This document shows, piece by piece, positions 16,224-24,377 of a stretch of 46,062 nt of DNA. The notes under the pieces were generated by a model that worked only from the letters and a program-made list of their open reading frames with translations, ran no database searches and was not told the origin of the DNA. Location of the stretch: assembly GCA_964547525.1 (NCBI GenBank), contig CAZJOD010000009.1:1-46062 (forward strand), given 5' to 3'. How positions within the stretch are numbered: position 1 is the first letter of the stretch; each line of letters opens with the position of its first letter. The position numbers were made by a program, and so were the translations under genes. Source of the DNA: CAZJOD01 sp964547525. GTDB lineage: Bacteria > Bacillota > Clostridia > JAAYHZ01.

Positions 16224-17258
16224 ATGATTATAAAATCATTCGAAGAATTAGCCGATATGTCCGTTTATGTAGGAAATAAACCTGATATAGTACAAAGTGG
16301 TGGAGGAAATACATCGGTAAAAATGGATAACGGGCTGATGGCCATTAAAGCAAGTGGCTGCAAATTAGGGGAAATGACTCCCAAAAGAGGGTTTGTAGTT
16401 GTAAACCACAAAGCAATACTGAACTATTTTGAGAAGGTGGATCTTAATACTTCTACGGATTATGAACAGGACATTGTTGATTTTGTATCAAAAAATATAG
16501 TGGATACGGAAGGCATTGAAAAGATGCGACCCTCGGTGGAAGCTCCTTTTCACTCATTTTTACAAAAATACGTAATACACACACACTCTGTATATGCAAA
16601 TGTTTTATGTTGTTCATTGGAAGGGAAAAAAATTGCGGAAGAAATTTTCGGCGAAGACAACTTTGTTTGGATTCCATATGTTAATCCGGGATTTTTTCTA
16701 TCTATGAAAATTAGACAGGCATACATTAATCATGTAAATAAATATGAAAAAGAGCCTAAAATCTTTTTTATGCAAAATCACGGATTAATTGTTACAGACA
16801 GTAGTGCTGATAAATGTAAAAACCTTAATGACATAGTAAATAAAAAGATAGTTGATTATTTGCATTTATCATTTCCGTACCCTATACCCGGAATTGAAAA
16901 AATTAGTGAAAATAAGTATAAAAGCACGGGGCTGATTGTAAGATCACTATTCAACAAATCAATTGCAAATTATGAATACCTGGATAAAAACGGTTTATAT
17001 CCCGACCAGCTGGTGTATATAAACAAAATATTCGCTCAAAATGAAGAAAAAATAGTTTTTGATGAAAATGATAATGTTATTTATAATGCGCCGTTTAAAG
17101 AAGCTACCGGTATAGAAGACACTTTATCGGCCTATTTATATGTAGTAGATTCCATACGCAAATTAAACTTAAATTTATCTGTTTTGGATGAAAAGCAAAA
17201 AAGTTTTATATATGGTTGGGAAATTGAAAAGTACAGGCTCACTCAACTTAATAAATAA
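16224..17258 (+). CDS. Class II aldolase/adducin-family protein
   Basis: Class II aldolases of this type split ketose-1-phosphates with a zinc ion, usually giving dihydroxyacetone phosphate and an aldehyde. The first two thirds show the family motifs: QSGGGNTSVK (about 24-33), IKASGCKLGEM, the zinc ligands in HTHSVYANVL, and QNHGLIV with the third histidine. At 344 residues it is longer than fuculose-phosphate aldolases (about 215) and closer to the aldolase half of the bifunctional RhaD-type proteins, with a C-terminal extension I cannot assign. The ribosome binding site is AAAGGA. Its pairing with a rhamnulokinase-like kinase supports cleavage of a ketose-1-phosphate. Confidence 0.87.
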   Translation: MIIKSFEELADMSVYVGNKPDIVQSGGGNTSVKMDNGLMAIKASGCKLGEMTPKRGFVVVNHKAILNYFEKVDLNTSTDYEQDIVDFVSKNIVDTEGIEKMRPSVEAPFHSFLQKYVIHTHSVYANVLCCSLEGKKIAEEIFGEDNFVWIPYVNPGFFLSMKIRQAYINHVNKYEKEPKIFFMQNHGLIVTDSSADKCKNLNDIVNKKIVDYLHLSFPYPIPGIEKISENKYKSTGLIVRSLFNKSIANYEYLDKNGLYPDQLVYINKIFAQNEEKIVFDENDNVIYNAPFKEATGIEDTLSAYLYVVDSIRKLNLNLSVLDEKQKSFIYGWEIEKYRLTQLNK

Positions 17259-17263
17259 ATCAT

Positions 17264-17297
17264 TGATTCTACTGCAATAACTATTTTACTGCAAAAC
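17264..17297 (-). repeat. 35-nt palindromic repeat, copy 3
   Basis: TGATTCTACTGCAATAACTA followed by TTTTACTGCAAAAC is the reverse complement of the family consensus. It lies just past the aldolase stop codon. Confidence 0.65.
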
Positions 17298-17412
17298 TTT
17301 ATTTTATTAAAATCATCATAAATAAAATTACCGGGTTGGATATGTCGGCAGGGCATTGAATACCCGGTTGAAGTTTATTCGCAATAAAGAATCATTTTAA
17401 AATAGATATGAA

Positions 17413-17435
17413 GATTCTACCGGAATAACTATTTT
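17413..17435 (-). repeat. Palindromic repeat, partial copy 4
   Basis: GATTCTACCGGAATAACTA resembles one arm of the repeat family. The matching arm appears displaced at 17457-17483 (TAGTTCCGG, then TTGCAGTGAAATCAT), as if a short stretch had been inserted between the arms. Confidence 0.45.
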
Positions 17436-17740
17436 TAAGTGTCGTTACTTGATTCTTAGTTCCGGTTTTTGCAGTGAAATCATATTATAAAATGAATATA
17501 TTTCCTAATAACGGTTATAAAGATATTTAGAGATTTGTATTGCTTTTGTCTGATAATAATCGGTTAAAAACAGTCCGGCTTTTATATACGATATGTTTAT
17601 TGTACTTAAAACAATTAGTAAAAAAATAAGTTATAAAATGGCATATCGTTTAAACTACAGTCGTACCAATGGATTCAAGAGATATTTTGTAGCGGAGTTT
17701 TTAGGTTTTTATGTTATTCTAAATTCTGTCTCCGGTCTAC

Positions 17741-17770
17741 TTGCGGCTGTAATCCGTGTTATGTTATAAT
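17741..17770 (+). promoter_or_regulatory. Candidate rho promoter P1
   Basis: TTGCGG (17741-17746), 18 bp, TATAAT (17765-17770). It lies about 230 nt before the rho start, which would give a long leader of the kind through which Rho often limits its own transcription. Confidence 0.5.
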
Positions 17771-17816
17771 CGTAATATAAGGATTACGGGAAATACCGGA
17801 ATTATTTTATGTGTAT

Positions 17817-17846
17817 TTGTATAAATTTCTAGTAATATAGTATAAT
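17817..17846 (+). promoter_or_regulatory. Candidate rho promoter P2
   Basis: TTGTAT (17817-17822), 18 bp, TATAAT (17841-17846). It is closer to rho than P1. One or both may be used. Confidence 0.5.
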
Positions 17847-17999
17847 TGAAGCATGGACGATTCATGATACAATTTAATAGGATAATATGTTTAACTGTAT
17901 TTAAGTGTTTTTCTAAAATTCATGATTACTTCAAATCATGCATTACTTAGCGATTCAATATTTAATTCAATAAATAATATAAGAATAAGGTGGTGTCGT

Positions 18000-19949
18000 A
18001 TGCAAAAAGCTGATTTGCAGAAAAAGAAATTGGAAGATTTGCGATATATTGCAAAAATGATGGGTGTTAAAAGCATAACAAAATATCGAAAAACCGAGTT
18101 AGTAGAGAAAATTATAGAAAGAGGAACAGGTAATTATAATACAACTGATGAAATCGAACCTGAAATAAGTGAAGAACAATCAAACAACGAAGAAAACAAC
18201 GGAAATAATGAAAATAATGAAAATAATGAAAATATCGAACCCGTAAAAGAGACTGTCCATACAGGAATAATTGATACTGAAACAAGAGATTTGTACCCGG
18301 AAATTGAAACGGAAGAGACTGACGACTCCATAATTTCGGATGATTCGCAAAATATTGTGGAACAACAAGGACAACAAGTTCAAAAAAATCAACAGCCTCA
18401 GGAACAACAAGAACAAGTCCGAGAGCAACAAAGTGTTCACAGGCTCGAAAGTGTCGATACCGGTAGAAAGAATATCGGAGAACGGGTAACTTCTTATAAA
18501 CCTTACACAAAGGATACCGACGGGGAAAATATTCCCAAGGAAAGACTGACCGGAACACTTTATCAGGATAACGAAGCGTCTAAACAAACTCTGAAACGTC
18601 CTCGTAACAGAATTCCTCAGCCACCTGAAGAATCCTTCATAGTTGTAGATAAATCAAGACAAAGAAATAAGTTTCAACAAAAAGGTAATTTTAAGCCCAG
18701 AGATAGAAAGCAAGAAAATGCAGATATCCAGACTGCTCAAACCGATACTGATTCCAAAGAAGCCTCTATTGAAAAAAATATTGAAAACGATGAACCGGTA
18801 ACCGGTGTTTTGGAAGTATTACCGGATGGTTATGGGTTTTTAAGATCTGAAAACTATTTATCCGGCTCTAATGATATTTACGTTTCTCCGTCACAGATTC
18901 GCAAATTGAATTTAAAAACAGGTGACAAAATAGTCGGTAAGGGAAGAACTCCTAAGTCGGGAGAAAAGTTTCAAGCGTTGCTGCAAGTTGTTTCAGTAAA
19001 TGATGACAATCCTGAAGTGGCAAGCAAAAGAGTACCTTTTAAAGACTTAACCCCAATTTTTCCGGAGGAAAGAATTACTCTTGAAAAAGAAAGCAGAGAG
19101 CTTTCAACTCGTTTAATAGATTTGATCGCACCTATAGGTAAGGGTCAAAGGGGTATGATAGTTTCACCTCCAAAAGCCGGTAAAACTATGCTGCTAAAAA
19201 AGATTGCCAATTCAATCACTGAAAATCACCCTGATATTCATTTAATAGTGTTGCTTATTGATGAGAGACCGGAAGAAGTTACAGACATGCAAAGATCCAT
19301 AAAAGGTGAAATTTTATACTCTACATTCGATCAATTGCCGGAAAATCATATTAAAGTAGCTGAAATGGTATTAAAAAGAGCCGAGAGACTTGTAGAACAA
19401 AAAAAGGATGTTGTAATTCTGCTTGACAGTATAACAAGGCTTGCTCGTGCATACAACCTTACCATACCACCGACGGGAAGAACCTTGTCAGGCGGTTTGG
19501 ATCCCGGTGCGTTGCATAGTCCCAAAAGATTTTTTGGTGCTGCAAGAAATATTGAAAACGGAGGTAGTTTGACTATCATAGCTACAGCACTTGTTGATAC
19601 GGGTAGTCGTATGGATGATGTAATATTCGAAGAATTTAAGGGAACCGGTAATATGGAACTGCATTTGGATAGAAAATTATCTGAGAAAAGGATTTTCCCT
19701 GCAATAGATATTAATAAGTCGGGAACACGCCGAGAAGAATTACTTTTATCCAAAAAAGAATTGGAGAGTATTTGGACTATACGCAAAGCGATGAGTAATT
19801 TAGGTACGGCGGAGGTTACTGAGATACTCATTGGGAAATTGCAGAAATCCAGAACTAATTTTGAATTTATCTCTACAATAAATACTAATTTTACTGACAA
19901 AGGTTATCAGGATAACGGTTCAAATAATAAAACAGTCAACGGGTTATAA
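18000..19949 (+). CDS. rho: Transcription termination factor Rho with long N/Q-rich insertion
   Basis: Rho is a hexameric RNA-dependent ATPase that ends transcription. I start at ATG 18000 (MQKADLQKKKLEDLRYIAKM) because AGGTGG lies just upstream; an in-frame ATG at 17922 has none. Domains: Rho N-terminal helical domain (1-45), a low-complexity insertion (about 46-262), the cold-shock-like RNA-binding domain (about 263-335, VTGVLEVLPDGYGFLR) and the ATPase domain with Walker A SPPKAGKT (389-396) and VILLDSITRLARAYN. At 649 residues it is about 230 longer than E. coli Rho. The insertion has Asn/Glu repeats at 60-79, Gln-rich 122-144 and basic stretches after 195. Such an insertion in Clostridium botulinum Rho has prion properties. 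Confidence 0.97.
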   Translation: MQKADLQKKKLEDLRYIAKMMGVKSITKYRKTELVEKIIERGTGNYNTTDEIEPEISEEQSNNEENNGNNENNENNENIEPVKETVHTGIIDTETRDLYPEIETEETDDSIISDDSQNIVEQQGQQVQKNQQPQEQQEQVREQQSVHRLESVDTGRKNIGERVTSYKPYTKDTDGENIPKERLTGTLYQDNEASKQTLKRPRNRIPQPPEESFIVVDKSRQRNKFQQKGNFKPRDRKQENADIQTAQTDTDSKEASIEKNIENDEPVTGVLEVLPDGYGFLRSENYLSGSNDIYVSPSQIRKLNLKTGDKIVGKGRTPKSGEKFQALLQVVSVNDDNPEVASKRVPFKDLTPIFPEERITLEKESRELSTRLIDLIAPIGKGQRGMIVSPPKAGKTMLLKKIANSITENHPDIHLIVLLIDERPEEVTDMQRSIKGEILYSTFDQLPENHIKVAEMVLKRAERLVEQKKDVVILLDSITRLARAYNLTIPPTGRTLSGGLDPGALHSPKRFFGAARNIENGGSLTIIATALVDTGSRMDDVIFEEFKGTGNMELHLDRKLSEKRIFPAIDINKSGTRREELLLSKKELESIWTIRKAMSNLGTAEVTEILIGKLQKSRTNFEFISTINTNFTDKGYQDNGSNNKTVNGL

Positions 19950-20138
19950 TTTTGTAGGTTTCACCTTATTAATGACGATTGTAATTTAAACTTTAAATAA
20001 AAAAGCTACAAAATACTTGCATAACCGGTTGTTATATGTTAATATATCTTTTGCTTGATTTAAGCTGATTTGTGTTATTTAGCATATATACTTAAAATAT
20101 GATTAGGCAAGACAGTGTGGAGAGAGGTGAATGAAACA

Positions 20139-20342
20139 ATGAAGGAAGGTATACATCCGAAATACGGAAAAACAGTTGTAAAGTGTGCATGTGGTGAACA
20201 ATTTGAGTCTACATCCACTGTAGGTGAATTGAGAGTTGATATTTGTTCCAAGTGTCATCCTTTCTATACGGGAAGACAAAAGCTTGTTGACTCAGGTGGA
20301 CGTGTTGATAAGTTTAATAAAAAATACGGGCTTAAAAAATAA
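20139..20342 (+). CDS. rpmE: 50S ribosomal protein L31
   Basis: A 67-residue ribosomal protein of the large subunit. The start at 20139 (MKEGIHPKYGKTVVKCACG) fits the family and has AGAGGTGA upstream; an earlier in-frame codon at 20115 would add an atypical tail. It is the zinc-binding form, with CACGEQF and CSKCHPFYTG supplying the cysteines. In Clostridia rpmE is commonly followed by yqhQ and prmC, as here. It is closed by its own terminator, so its expression is largely separate from the next genes. Confidence 0.96.
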   Translation: MKEGIHPKYGKTVVKCACGEQFESTSTVGELRVDICSKCHPFYTGRQKLVDSGGRVDKFNKKYGLKK

Positions 20343-20365
20343 TGTATCTATAAAAAATTAGCAAT

Positions 20366-20398
20366 AAAAACATCTGCAAGATAAGCGGATGTTTTTTT
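20366..20398 (+). terminator. Rho-independent terminator after rpmE
   Basis: AAACATCTGC pairs with GCGGATGTTT around a 7-nt loop (one T-G pair) and is followed by seven T. It lies about 25 bp after the L31 stop codon. Confidence 0.9.
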
Positions 20399-20452
20399 GT
20401 GAGTTTTATAACAGATGATTTTTTATAATTTTTTTGATATGATATAATTATA

Positions 20453-20484
20453 TGATTTCACTGCAATACTCATTTACTATGAAC
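20453..20484 (-). repeat. 35-nt palindromic repeat, copy 5
   Basis: TGATTTCACTGCAATACTCA with TTTACTATGAAC is the reverse complement of copies 1 and 6. It lies in the rpmE-yqhQ gap, after the terminator. The rest of that 240-bp gap shows no gene. Confidence 0.65.
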
Positions 20485-20635
20485 AGACGTTGAAATTAAT
20501 ACGGTTAGGTTTGGATTTTCAATTGTCGCGGCATTATATATAATGTAGGCGATGCCGTGTATCATTGAGAATATCATCTCTATAAATAAAGTTTTTGTAG
20601 TAGCATATATGTTTTTATAAAACACAGGAGGGTAT

Positions 20636-21550
20636 ATGAAAAAGACAACAATTGGAGGTATGGCTCTCATTGAAGGAATAATGATGATCGGTCCTAAAAA
20701 ATACGCGGTTGCGGTAAGAAAACCGGACGGCGATATAGACATTAATGAAAAGTCACTTCCTGAAAAAACCATATGGACAAAGATACCGGTTATACGTGGT
20801 GGATTTATATTGATTAGGCAAATGATTTTAGGGATTAAATCTCTTATGCATTCCGCGGAATTTTTTGATTTGGAGGATGATGATCCTAACTACAAACCTT
20901 CTAAATTTGAAACGTTCTTAATGAATAAGTTAGGTGATAAAGCTATGGATGTGGCGATATATTTCTCTGTATTTTTGGCGATTATGTTTTCAATAGGACT
21001 GTTTATATTGTTACCAAATCTTATTACAGGCTTTTTTGCAATAAAAAACGTACTTATTAATAATCTTATCGAAGGATTGTTGCGTATTATAATATTCTTT
21101 TCGTATATTGTTTTAGCCACAAAAATGAATGATATTAAAAGGGTATGGCAATATCATGGAGCTGAGCATAAAACAATAAATTGTTATGAAGCCGGAGATG
21201 AAATAACGGTGGAAAATGCCGCAAAACACTCAAAACATAATCCACGGTGTGGTACGTCATTCTTATTTATAGTTATGATTGTAAGTATATTGGTATTCAC
21301 ACTGGTAGGATGGCATTCAAAACTGTTAAATGTTCTATTTAGAATAATACTTATTCCGGTTGTGGCGGGAATATCTTATGAGATATTAAAATTAACCGGT
21401 AAAAAAGATTCTAGAGTGTCAAGGATTGTAAGCGCACCGGGAATGTTTTTACAACTGTTTACAACTAAAGAACCTGATGAGTCCATGCTCGAAGTGGCTA
21501 TAGCCGCGTTTAACAAAGTCAAAACCGACGGAGAAGAAGATAAGTGGTAG
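20636..21550 (+). CDS. yqhQ: YqhQ-like DUF1385 membrane protein
   Basis: A 304-residue membrane protein of the DUF1385 family; its molecular role is not established. The conserved start is visible: GGMALIEGIMMIGPKKYAVAVR, followed by PVIRGGFILIRQMILGIKSL. Hydrophobic segments lie at about 103-125, 130-160, 205-225 and 230-250, and the HGAEHKTINCYE motif sits on a loop near 180. In Clostridia it regularly occurs between rpmE and prmC, which is the order here. The ribosome binding site is AGGAGG. Its last 7 bp overlap the prmC start. Confidence 0.9.
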   Translation: MKKTTIGGMALIEGIMMIGPKKYAVAVRKPDGDIDINEKSLPEKTIWTKIPVIRGGFILIRQMILGIKSLMHSAEFFDLEDDDPNYKPSKFETFLMNKLGDKAMDVAIYFSVFLAIMFSIGLFILLPNLITGFFAIKNVLINNLIEGLLRIIIFFSYIVLATKMNDIKRVWQYHGAEHKTINCYEAGDEITVENAAKHSKHNPRCGTSFLFIVMIVSILVFTLVGWHSKLLNVLFRIILIPVVAGISYEILKLTGKKDSRVSRIVSAPGMFLQLFTTKEPDESMLEVAIAAFNKVKTDGEEDKW

Positions 21551-22422
21551 AAAAATGTGATACCACCGTAGGAGAGATATATCTTTGGGTGAGAACAAAT
21601 TTAAAAAATTCCGGGATAACCGGGTACGAGTATGAAAGTCGTTTGATATTAAGCCGGGTGCTTGAATGTGAAGATGTTTTTATTTTTACCCATGCCGGTG
21701 ATCCGGTCGATTGTGATAAAATTGATCTGATTACCGAGTATACTAAAAAAAGAATAAAAGGGATGCCCTTACAATATATAACCGGCACTTCATATTTTAT
21801 GGGTTTGAGCTTCGGTGTAAACGAACATGTGCTTATACCGAGACCGGATACTGAAATTCTGGTTCAAAAAGCCGTTGAAATAATGGAATCCAACGGATAT
21901 ACGAAAGTGTTAGATATAGGAACAGGAAGCGGTTGTATAGCCATAAGCATTTCCTTCTACAAAAAAGACTCTCTTGTAGATGCCTTGGATATTAATGAGA
22001 ACGCATTAGATTTGGCCAAAAAGAATTCTATTATACATTGCGTTTCGGACAGAATAGAATTCATTCATAGCGATATATACGGCTCTTTGTATAAAGAACC
22101 GAAATTTTCAGGTTACCAGGTTATCGTATCAAATCCACCGTATATAAAAACAGACGAATATAATACATTACAAGATGAAGTGAGATTATATGAGCCTGCT
22201 TCTGCGTTATTGGCGGGAGATGACGGCTTGCTGTTTTATGATAGGATTTGTAAAGACGCACATAAATTTTTAGTTGATGACGGATACTTATTATTTGAAA
22301 CCGGATATAAACAGGCCGGATCGGTTTGTGAAATTATGAGAAAATACGGTTTTTCCGATATTTGTGTCACAAAAGATTTTAGTGGAATAGACAGAGTGGT
22401 CTTCGGGAGGAATGGTTGTTGA
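21544..22422 (+). CDS. prmC: Release factor glutamine methyltransferase PrmC
   Basis: PrmC methylates the Gln of the GGQ motif in peptide chain release factors RF1 and RF2. The 292 residues hold an N-terminal helical domain with GMPLQYITGTSYFMGL and HVLIPRPDTEILV, then a SAM-binding domain with LDIGTGSGCIAIS (about 115-127) and the catalytic SNPPYI. The start is GTG at 21544, overlapping the end of yqhQ. In many Firmicutes prfA (RF1) is adjacent. Here an ANTAR regulator follows instead. Confidence 0.95.
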   Translation: MVEKCDTTVGEIYLWVRTNLKNSGITGYEYESRLILSRVLECEDVFIFTHAGDPVDCDKIDLITEYTKKRIKGMPLQYITGTSYFMGLSFGVNEHVLIPRPDTEILVQKAVEIMESNGYTKVLDIGTGSGCIAISISFYKKDSLVDALDINENALDLAKKNSIIHCVSDRIEFIHSDIYGSLYKEPKFSGYQVIVSNPPYIKTDEYNTLQDEVRLYEPASALLAGDDGLLFYDRICKDAHKFLVDDGYLLFETGYKQAGSVCEIMRKYGFSDICVTKDFSGIDRVVFGRNGC

Positions 22423-22994
22423 AGCAGGGCATATTGGTAGGTTGTTCTAATAATGAATTAAATACCGGCATAAAAAATTTGCTTGAGCAAAATAATTATT
22501 ATGTTGTCGATACCTGTCTGACCGGAAATGAAATTTTAAGGAAAGCTACTGTTATTCATCCAAAGATTATAATTTTAAGTCATGATATCAGTAATTCAAT
22601 CGGACTAAAGATAACAGAAATATTGATCGAGGACTATAAATGTATAGTTATACTGTTACTGAACCAAGCGGAAAAGAGTTATGCACAAAGAAAATATGAC
22701 AATCCTAATTTATATTTTATAGTTAAACCTGTAAACAAACCCGTTTTACTTAATACCGTTGAAATCGCATTGAAGGTCGATCGGCACATTCAAGCCATGA
22801 ATGATAAAATAAAACGATTAGAAGACGATATTGATTCTAGAATAATAATTGAAAAAGCAAAGGGTATAATAATGGAAAAGATGAACATATCGGAACAAGC
22901 TGCATACGAACGCTTAAGAAAACAAAGTATGAATAAAAAGATATCAATGAAAGATTTGGCTGTAAGTGTTATTGAGACCATGGAGGAATTATAG
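22416..22994 (+). CDS. ANTAR-domain response regulator with atypical receiver
   Basis: A 192-residue predicted RNA-binding antiterminator. The C-terminal ANTAR domain (about 135-190) is canonical: IIIEKAKGIIMEKMNISEQ, AYERLRKQSMN, LAVSVIE, joined to the receiver by a coiled coil. ANTAR proteins bind paired hairpins in leader RNAs and prevent termination. The N-terminal receiver looks degenerate: the acidic pair is missing (GILVGCSNNE), and the strand that carries the phospho-acceptor reads IIILSHDI, with Ser55 at the usual Asp position. The FIVKP lysine is kept. Its start is TTG (22416 or 22419) after GGGAGG and overlaps prmC by 7 bp. Its targets are probably elsewhere. Confidence 0.87.
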   Translation: MLKQGILVGCSNNELNTGIKNLLEQNNYYVVDTCLTGNEILRKATVIHPKIIILSHDISNSIGLKITEILIEDYKCIVILLLNQAEKSYAQRKYDNPNLYFIVKPVNKPVLLNTVEIALKVDRHIQAMNDKIKRLEDDIDSRIIIEKAKGIIMEKMNISEQAAYERLRKQSMNKKISMKDLAVSVIETMEEL

Positions 22995-23007
22995 GAGGAA
23001 CCGGGAT

Positions 23008-23781
23008 ATGAATAAGTTGTTAAATATAATGAGAAAATTAAGGGGTGAAGGTGGCTGTCCTTGGGATAAAGAACAAACACACAAAAGTCTTAAAAGAAAT
23101 TTAATAGAAGAAGCTTATGAAACAATAGACGCCATTGATAACGAAAATGATAACGAATTATGTGAAGAATTAGGGGATGTATTACTGCAAGTTGCCTTTC
23201 ATACGGTTATTGCCGAAGAAGAAAAAAGGTTTACTTATGACGATATTGAAACGGGTGTTTGTGATAAAATGGTATCCAGGCATACACATATATTTGGAGA
23301 TGATATAGCCGATAGTGCCGAAGATGTATTAAAAACTTGGAAAAACAATAAAAAGAAAGAAAAAGACGATATTACGGTTACACAATCGATGAAAAATGTT
23401 CCTGCTTCTTTCCCTGCTCTTTTAAGAAGCTATAAAGTTCAAGATAAAGCCGCTGATGTCGGATTCGATTGGGATCGAGCATATGATGCCATGGATAAGT
23501 TAGAAGAAGAAATAAATGAGTTAAAACAAGCTGTTGAAAGCCATAAGATATTGAATATGGAAGAAGAAGCGGGTGATTTGTTATTCTCAGTAGTAAACGT
23601 TTGCAGGTTACTAAAAATAGATCCTGAAACCGCTTTAAATCAAACCATAAAAAAGTTTATTGAAAGATTTGAGTTTATGGAAAATATGTGTTTGCAGGAG
23701 GATCGCAACATACACAATATGACGCTTTGTCAATGGGACGAATTATGGGGTATGGCGAAAAGTGAAGAAAAGAGGGGGTAA
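23008..23781 (+). CDS. mazG: Nucleoside triphosphate pyrophosphohydrolase MazG
   Basis: MazG hydrolyses (d)NTPs to monophosphates and pyrophosphate, a housekeeping function against abnormal nucleotides. I start at ATG 23008 because AGGAGG lies upstream; an earlier in-frame start at 22966 lies inside the ANTAR gene. The 257 residues contain two MazG domains, each with its EExxE plus ExxD metal motif: the first near NLIEEAYETIDAI and CEELGDVLLQVAFH, the second near KLEEEINELKQAV and EEEAGDLLFSVVN. CPWDKEQTH near the N-terminus is typical. It heads the mazG-rqcP-yabP-yabQ order known from Bacillus subtilis. rqcP follows after 2 bp. Confidence 0.95.
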   Translation: MNKLLNIMRKLRGEGGCPWDKEQTHKSLKRNLIEEAYETIDAIDNENDNELCEELGDVLLQVAFHTVIAEEEKRFTYDDIETGVCDKMVSRHTHIFGDDIADSAEDVLKTWKNNKKKEKDDITVTQSMKNVPASFPALLRSYKVQDKAADVGFDWDRAYDAMDKLEEEINELKQAVESHKILNMEEEAGDLLFSVVNVCRLLKIDPETALNQTIKKFIERFEFMENMCLQEDRNIHNMTLCQWDELWGMAKSEEKRG

Positions 23782-23783
23782 AA

Positions 23784-24023
23784 ATGAGACTGGATAAGTT
23801 TTTAAAGGTTTCAAGATTAATAAAAAGAAGACCGGTTGCTAATGAAGCTTGCGACAACGGACGTGTAATGCTAAATGGAAAAACGGCTAAAGCTTCGAGT
23901 GTTGTTAAACCCGGAGATATGTTGGAGATAACTTTTGGTAACAAGACCGTTAAGGTTAAAATTATACAAGTTGCAGAGAATGTAAAAAAACAGGATACGG
24001 CGGATATTTATGAGATCATATGA
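23784..24023 (+). CDS. rqcP: S4-domain RNA-binding protein RqcP (YabO)
   Basis: A 79-residue protein consisting of one S4 RNA-binding domain (MRLDKFLKVSRLIKRRPVAN, then GRVMLNGK and VKPGDMLEI). In Bacillus subtilis the homologue works with RqcH in ribosome quality control, helping add C-terminal alanine tails to stalled nascent chains. RNA contacts come from the basic N-terminal helix. It sits 2 bp after mazG and before yabP, as in B. subtilis, which supports the assignment over the Hsp15 relative. Confidence 0.93.
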   Translation: MRLDKFLKVSRLIKRRPVANEACDNGRVMLNGKTAKASSVVKPGDMLEITFGNKTVKVKIIQVAENVKKQDTADIYEII

Positions 24024-24086
24024 TGGCATTAACGGTTGATTTTACTCATATATATATTATACATCTTGTTATGGAGGTATATATAT

Positions 24087-24371
24087 ATGGTTGAGCAAAA
24101 AGTTATGAACGAGGTGAAAACATCTCATAACCTCATTTTAAGTAATCGAAAAAAAGTAGACATGACCGGAGTTTCAGACGTAGAAAATTTTAACGAACAA
24201 TACATATTGGTACATACCGAATTAGGATTGATGGAGATTCGGGGATATGGTCTTCGTATTATTAAGCTGGACATTGAAAATAAAAAACTTGTGGTGGAAG
24301 GTGAAATCTGCGGACTCATATATGATGATAAAGCAAATAAAAAAGCAAATAAAAGCTTTTGGGGTAAATAA
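24087..24371 (+). CDS. yabP: Sporulation protein YabP
   Basis: A 94-residue protein with the YabP fold: HNLILSNRKKVDMTGVSDV, EFNEQ-like FNEQYILVHTELGLMEIRG, then LRIIKLDIENKKLVVEGEI. In Bacillus it is made in the mother cell under sigma-E and is needed for spore formation, probably in coat or cortex assembly with YabQ. I start at ATG 24087, where GGAGG precedes by 9 nt; the in-frame stretch from 24036 is not translated in my reading. It marks the organism as an endospore former. yabQ follows after 6 bp. Confidence 0.93.
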   Translation: MVEQKVMNEVKTSHNLILSNRKKVDMTGVSDVENFNEQYILVHTELGLMEIRGYGLRIIKLDIENKKLVVEGEICGLIYDDKANKKANKSFWGK

Positions 24372-24377
24372 TCCGGT

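Larger units (their letters stand above)
17259..17999. other. 741-bp intergenic region before rho
   Basis: It contains two members of the palindromic repeat family (17264-17297 reverse, 17413-17435 partial) and an isolated TTGCAGTGAAATCAT half at 17469-17483. A 7-bp stem ACCGGGT/ACCCGGT (17330-17368) lacks a T-run. Two candidate promoters for rho follow, and then a long leader. I see no gene. In-frame ATG codons upstream of the rho start lack ribosome binding sites. Confidence 0.6.

Noticed and set aside
17330..17368. Terminator after the class II aldolase
   Set aside because: The stem is 7 bp with a 25-nt loop and no T-run follows.
18112..18587. Long open frames on the minus strand opposite the rho insertion
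   Set aside because: They are a by-product of the low-complexity Asn/Gln/Glu codons on the other strand, give Tyr/Phe/Leu-rich nonsense and lack ribosome binding sites.
20470..20772. 100-codon open frame on the minus strand overlapping the yqhQ start
   Set aside because: No ribosome binding site, no recognisable motif, and it lies opposite a well-supported gene and a repeat.
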